Shown here one piece after another: positions 6,057-9,620 of a DNA stretch of 9,620 bases. Position 1 is the first letter of the stretch, and each line of letters opens with the position of its first letter. This DNA comes from Coriobacteriia bacterium (GTDB taxonomy: Bacteria > Actinomycetota > Coriobacteriia > WRKU01). Under the pieces are notes generated by a model. It saw nothing but the letters and a program-made list of their open reading frames with translations, did no database searches and was not told the DNA's origin. Made by a program: the position numbers and the translations under genes. The stretch lies in contig WRDL01000052.1 of assembly GCA_009784095.1 (NCBI GenBank), positions 1 to 9,620 of the forward strand, in the 5' to 3' direction.

Positions 6057-7413
6057 TCAATTCACGACTGATGATACCTCTATAAGTGACGTGGAGTCTC
6101 CCTATGATGTTGTTGATTTGTCGACAGAGGAAGAGACAAAACCAAAGAATAAGGCAGCACGCGCCGCGTTGATCGTCGCGATACTCATTCTGCTTCTCAT
6201 CCTTGTTTTACTGGGTGGTCTCTTGCTCAATCTTGTCAATCCTGCCGGTATTGCCACGTCGGATAGTGCTGGAGTGACTTGGATTCGATCGATATACGGG
6301 TTTGGTGATACCCAAGAACAGCAGCACTACCCCAATGATGTCTCAATCATCCCTGGCACGAGTCGCCTGCTTGTTGCAGACGGTCAGAGCATGCGGGTAC
6401 TGGAATATGGCACAAATGGCGTATTCAACAAGATGCTGACCGGCTCACCGATCATCTATCCGACTTCGGTAGCAGCAAGTCCCGATGGCACCATTTATAT
6501 CGGGGATGTCACATACGACCGCATCCTCATGTATACCAGTAGCGGTACCTATATCAACGAGATCGTTATTCCAAACCCGCGTTGTATTGCGGTCAATAGC
6601 GAATTGCTCGTTGTCGGTGTCGAGGGGGGCTTCGGGGCGTTCACGCCGCAGGGAGTGCCGATCGGATACGTGGGAACCTACGGGACCGGTCAGGACCAGT
6701 TCGATCTGGTCGGAGGAATTGCGCTGGACAGTGAGAGTAACATCTATGTGACCGATACCTACAATAACCGTCTGAGCAAATATACAAAAGACGGTGATCT
6801 GATTTGGATGGTCGAGACGGGCTTTCCCGGAAACCAAGCAGTTGACGGGTCGCCCACGATGAACGCAGAAGAACTTATAGCGAAGTACCCCGCAAATCTT
6901 CAGACCCCGACAGGAGTCACCATCGACGGTGCCGGCCGTGTCGTCGTCGTCGATATGCTCGGTTTCAATTTTGCGGTCTTTAGTCCTGACGATGGAGCGT
7001 TCATTGAAAAATACGGAGAATACGGCATCGAAGATGGAAGATTTGCATATCCTTCGACAATCAGTTACAGCGCTGCTGAAGATGTCTTTGCCGTTGGTGA
7101 AGCGGCACGAGGACGCGTACAGATCATACGGATCCCGGATTCCGGTGGTAACATCGTCACGCAGCTGAGGAGTGCTCTTTCCGGGCTTCTTCCTGCCTGC
7201 TGTTGCCCAATTCTTATCATCTTGCTTCTGCTGGCACTGTGGTGGATTATTACTCATTTCCTACGTAAGCGCACGAGAGAGGACAAGGTCATCGTCGAAG
7301 TTGACGTCGATTCATTGGATCAAAATGAGTATATCGATGTCGATGATGAGATAGTCGAGGCGACAGACACCATTGCCGAGCCTGAGGTAGAGATCATTGA
7401 ATCAACCGAGTAG
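6049..7413 (+). CDS. Membrane-anchored NHL-repeat beta-propeller protein
   Basis: 454 residues. An acidic N-terminus and a basic patch (KPKNKAAR, 31-38) lead into one membrane segment (about 39-63). Six NHL-type blades follow at about 84-130, 137-172, 176-208, 211-255, 284-320 and 321-363, with motifs such as YPTSVAASPDGTIYIGD and GGIALDSESNIYVTDTYNNRLSKY. A ~28-residue insert separates blades 4 and 5. A second membrane segment (382-403) starts with ACCCP and ends with the basic RKRTR; the last ~45 residues are very acidic. The positive-inside rule puts both ends in the cytoplasm and the propeller outside. ATG 6049 is chosen because AAGGAG (6036-6041) precedes it by 7 bases; ATG 6025 lies deep in the TPR gene. 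NHL propellers are usually binding platforms, sometimes enzymes. Proximity to cytochromes suggests a scaffold in electron transfer, which is inference. Confidence 0.88.
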   Translation: MTDQFTTDDTSISDVESPYDVVDLSTEEETKPKNKAARAALIVAILILLLILVLLGGLLLNLVNPAGIATSDSAGVTWIRSIYGFGDTQEQQHYPNDVSIIPGTSRLLVADGQSMRVLEYGTNGVFNKMLTGSPIIYPTSVAASPDGTIYIGDVTYDRILMYTSSGTYINEIVIPNPRCIAVNSELLVVGVEGGFGAFTPQGVPIGYVGTYGTGQDQFDLVGGIALDSESNIYVTDTYNNRLSKYTKDGDLIWMVETGFPGNQAVDGSPTMNAEELIAKYPANLQTPTGVTIDGAGRVVVVDMLGFNFAVFSPDDGAFIEKYGEYGIEDGRFAYPSTISYSAAEDVFAVGEAARGRVQIIRIPDSGGNIVTQLRSALSGLLPACCCPILIILLLLALWWIITHFLRKRTREDKVIVEVDVDSLDQNEYIDVDDEIVEATDTIAEPEVEIIESTE

Positions 7414-7425
7414 AGTTCGGCAGCC

Positions 7426-9210
7426 TTAGCGGCTCAAATAATCCTCGCCGACCGGATAGAGGTCTGCTACTTCGCCGAACAAAGTACGATAGGTCTCTAT
7501 CGCATCGAGGTCTTGTTGCATGTGTGCCCACCGTAGTTGCTCACCAAGCAGTGGAGGGGTCTTTGGCATTATGGAATCGGCAGTGTCCAGTAGCTGTGCA
7601 ACTCCCTCGCTTTCAGTGATGCCCCACTCCTCCATATTATCCATCGCGATCTGAGCGAAACGAACGAGATTCGGTCCATATTGGTTAATATAGCCGGGAG
7701 CTTCGAAAACCTGCCTGATCAAAAGCTCTTGCTGTGTGGGAGTGTCGACTGTCATCAGTTGCGTCTCGAAGATCATCCGCTCGATGAGCGGATGACCGGG
7801 TGTATACCGTTGTGCTTCTCGGAGTACCACATAGTGCTCGTTAGCGCTTGCGACCCGTGACCGTGACATCGAGACCCCGATGAATGTCGAGAGAGCACTC
7901 GCGATAAAGCAGACCGCAACAAGTGCCGCTGCGATCCGTAGCAAAGGCGGAAGGTCCCAACAGTCGTTTTGATCGGTGCGCGCGAGCGATCCGATCGCAA
8001 ATCCAGCACATACTACCCCGAGCAAAGCAGATGCCCAATGCATAGGGTTGACCATGAACGCTCCCAGATAACTACCGGCTGCTATTACAAAGGCCAGCTG
8101 CAACTCACCACCCTTTCGCACGTGCTTGAGCCAGAGAGCAAGTGCCACAAGAAAACTCACCAACCCAAAGAAGCCCAAACGGGTCAGCGTTTCCCAGAGA
8201 AGAGAGTGGGGTGACGACGAACTATAGACCAAAGGATCTGTTCCCAGCGCGGCAATGGTGCCAAATATTGAAGGATCATAGAAACGGATGGCGTTTATAC
8301 GATATCCTGCAGGTCCGTAGCCAAAGAATGGACGCGCCATCGTCATGTTTTGGGCACTCTCCCACAACAAGAGACGTTCACTGACCGAATCGCTCGCACC
8401 AAAGGGTGTTCGCGCGAGTATCGATCCGCCGAAGGAATAGATCGATATAGCGATCAGTAAAGCCAGCAATACCACCAGACAGATCAGGGCGATTGTCCGC
8501 AATGCTTGTTGCCAATCCGGGGGGCAGCCGAGCAATTCCGGCGCAAGTGCGCCTGTCAGACCAAGCATGATCAGGAGAGTCATGAGCCCGTAAGGACCAC
8601 CGGAAGTGAACGTTATGCCGAGCGCGACCAGGAAGGCACCCGCCCACCAGAAAATGCGTTTTGCTCCGCTACGTTCTTCAGAGGCGAAATATAGCATGAG
8701 TGGTACCAGAACAATGAGGGCCGGAATGGAATAGACCCGTGACCCAAAGACCGTGATCCACTGATCGATGATGTGCTGGGCCAGTGTGACGATCGTGAGT
8801 AGTATCCCGAACCCGCACACATATTTAAGAGCAAGCACGACGCGTCTATCAACGCATATACAAGCTGCGATGAAGAATACCAGTGGAAACGAGAGCCACA
8901 CGACCAGAGGCATCTCGCCGTAGATATCATAGGCGAACTGCTGGAAGCGATAGGGATTAAGGACCCACGAAACCAGTGCGGGGATCGTCACCAGTCCAAA
9001 TACCACGAGAGCGACGCGTGATGGCTCACTGAGAGAAAACCGTCCTGCGGCAAAGAGAAGAAGAAAGACAGATACCGTGAGCAAAAAGCACGTGATCGCA
9101 ACAGACTCGATGGGCAATCTGTAGATAAGGAACGAGCCTGACGCGAGAAAAGAGAGAACGACAAACAGAGCGTTTGGAGAAAAGAGCGTATTCTTGCGGT
9201 CAGACTGCAC
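7426..9210 (-). CDS. O-antigen ligase / Wzy polymerase-like polytopic membrane protein
   Basis: 594 residues with about twelve or thirteen hydrophobic segments between 13 and 446, then a soluble C-terminal part of ~145 residues. The Wzy_C (O-antigen ligase) signature is visible: SERLLLWESAQNM (277-289) followed by PFFGYGPAGY (294-303), and after a loop SPHSLLWETLTRLGFFGL (333-350), in which H335 stands where the family usually has the HN pair. Such proteins join or polymerise undecaprenyl-linked glycans outside the membrane; relatives such as PglL glycosylate proteins. The acceptor here cannot be read from sequence. The start is GTG at 9210-9208, 10 bases after the stop of the upstream cytochrome, with only a weak GTAGAG before it, so translation probably depends on coupling. 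No other glycan-synthesis gene is in the window. It ends 12 bases from the stop of the convergent NHL gene, with no obvious shared terminator. Confidence 0.82.
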   Translation of the reverse strand: MQSDRKNTLFSPNALFVVLSFLASGSFLIYRLPIESVAITCFLLTVSVFLLLFAAGRFSLSEPSRVALVVFGLVTIPALVSWVLNPYRFQQFAYDIYGEMPLVVWLSFPLVFFIAACICVDRRVVLALKYVCGFGILLTIVTLAQHIIDQWITVFGSRVYSIPALIVLVPLMLYFASEERSGAKRIFWWAGAFLVALGITFTSGGPYGLMTLLIMLGLTGALAPELLGCPPDWQQALRTIALICLVVLLALLIAISIYSFGGSILARTPFGASDSVSERLLLWESAQNMTMARPFFGYGPAGYRINAIRFYDPSIFGTIAALGTDPLVYSSSSPHSLLWETLTRLGFFGLVSFLVALALWLKHVRKGGELQLAFVIAAGSYLGAFMVNPMHWASALLGVVCAGFAIGSLARTDQNDCWDLPPLLRIAAALVAVCFIASALSTFIGVSMSRSRVASANEHYVVLREAQRYTPGHPLIERMIFETQLMTVDTPTQQELLIRQVFEAPGYINQYGPNLVRFAQIAMDNMEEWGITESEGVAQLLDTADSIMPKTPPLLGEQLRWAHMQQDLDAIETYRTLFGEVADLYPVGEDYLSR

Positions 9211-9220
9211 GCTCTACGCG

Positions 9221-9620
9221 CTAGAAGTCAGCAGGATCGTGGCAATCGAGACACGGTGGAGATACCGGTGAATTCGCTTGATGGCAGGGGTTGCATGCGG
9301 TGACTCCACGCTGTTGGACGATCTCAGCATGTGGTGGTCCGCCAAATCCCTCGGGGTGAGGCATACGGAACCCACCGTGGCAGGAATCACAAGGTCCGGG
9401 ATCATGGCAACGATAGCAGGCGTTTCTCGCTGCATTTTGCGAGACGAGCGCGCGAGCGTTTTGAGGAGAGGGCATGGTCGTGCCCACGACCGTTGGAGGA
9501 TTGACATGGCAGGTCTTGCACTCGTTTGATGCTTGCGAGCCATCATGGCATTGGATGCAGACTTGCATCCCGTGCTGCTCGACTGCCGCAGACTGGGCAA
9601 CGCTGAAGAAGTGACACTGC
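9221..9620 (-). CDS. C-terminal part of a multiheme c-type cytochrome (5' end outside the window)
   Basis: The frame is open to the window edge: upstream of the ATG at 9568 it continues as QCHFFSVAQ..., so the edge cuts through another heme site and that ATG is internal. The visible part has six complete CXXCH motifs (CIQCH, CKTCH, CYRCH, CDSCH, CNPCH, CLDCH) plus the cut one. CDSCHGGFRMPHPEGF is a recognisable pattern in which the histidine of MPHP, or that of PPHAEIV, could be a distal heme ligand. The protein ends DPADF with no C-terminal membrane segment, so this part should lie outside the cytoplasm. It differs from the other cytochrome here by lacking the DHH repeats. The O-antigen-ligase-like gene follows after 10 bases, probably in the same transcript. 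Total heme count and N-terminal architecture are unknown. Confidence 0.92.
   Translation of the reverse strand, partial: QCHFFSVAQSAAVEQHGMQVCIQCHDGSQASNECKTCHVNPPTVVGTTMPSPQNARALVSQNAARNACYRCHDPGPCDSCHGGFRMPHPEGFGGPPHAEIVQQRGVTACNPCHQANSPVSPPCLDCHDPADF

Noticed and set aside
6445..7257. A 270-residue open frame on the minus strand opposite the NHL gene
   Set aside because: It lies wholly within a well-supported gene, shows no recognisable domain, signal peptide or start signals, and its composition fits a shadow frame.
7414..7440. Shared terminator between the convergent NHL and O-antigen-ligase-like genes
   Set aside because: Only a four-base stem (AGCC/GGCT around TTAGC) without a T-tract is present.
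9221..9568. Treating the minus-strand cytochrome as a complete 115-residue protein starting at ATG 9568
   Set aside because: The frame stays open to the edge and already encodes part of another heme site upstream of that ATG; there is no signal peptide.
1..9620. CRISPR array, tRNA/rRNA, transposase or attachment site
   Set aside because: I found no direct-repeat array with spacers, no RNA gene fold, and no mobile-element protein; the only clear repeats are coding ones in the cytochrome.

Overview
The window looks like part of the genome of an anaerobic bacterium rich in multiheme c-type cytochromes. A monoderm actinobacterial lineage (for example an uncultured Coriobacteriia-type group) is my best guess. 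The reasons are the surface protein with a Listeria-Bacteroides type repeat and a single C-terminal membrane anchor, the many secreted heme-binding proteins, and the possibility of a leaderless start. The lineage call is inference; no rRNA or other marker gene is present.

Layout, left to right. (1) Positions 1-357 hold the C-terminal end of a membrane-anchored surface protein, closed by a clear intrinsic terminator (378-416). (2) After a 326-base gap with a candidate promoter and long leader comes a large secreted cytochrome (684-2717). It has a signal peptide, two Ig-like beta domains and 22 heme-attachment motifs, about half of them in tandem ~35-residue repeats. A long stem-loop follows it (2745-2790). 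(3) A plus-strand cluster runs from 2872 to 7413. It encodes a membrane-embedded spermidine-synthase-like protein, a second protein equivalent only to the membrane half of the first, a membrane-anchored TPR protein, and a membrane-anchored six-bladed NHL propeller. The first two genes share ATGA and the last two overlap by 8 bases; a 99-base gap with its own candidate promoter separates the pairs. (4) On the minus strand, converging with that cluster, are the 3' end of a second multiheme cytochrome (9221-9620, running off the window) and, 10 bases downstream of it, an O-antigen-ligase/Wzy-type polytopic protein (9210-7426).

Working picture (inference): the two cytochromes are extracytoplasmic electron carriers. 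The NHL and TPR proteins look like membrane-tethered scaffolds facing the same compartment. The Wzy/WaaL-type protein may glycosylate a surface product, possibly the cytochrome encoded just before it. The SpeE-like pair keeps a SAM-type nucleotide fold but lacks the aspartate signature of true aminopropyltransferases, so its job is open. Together they are a candidate surface electron-transfer or cytochrome-assembly locus; nothing in the sequence proves that function.
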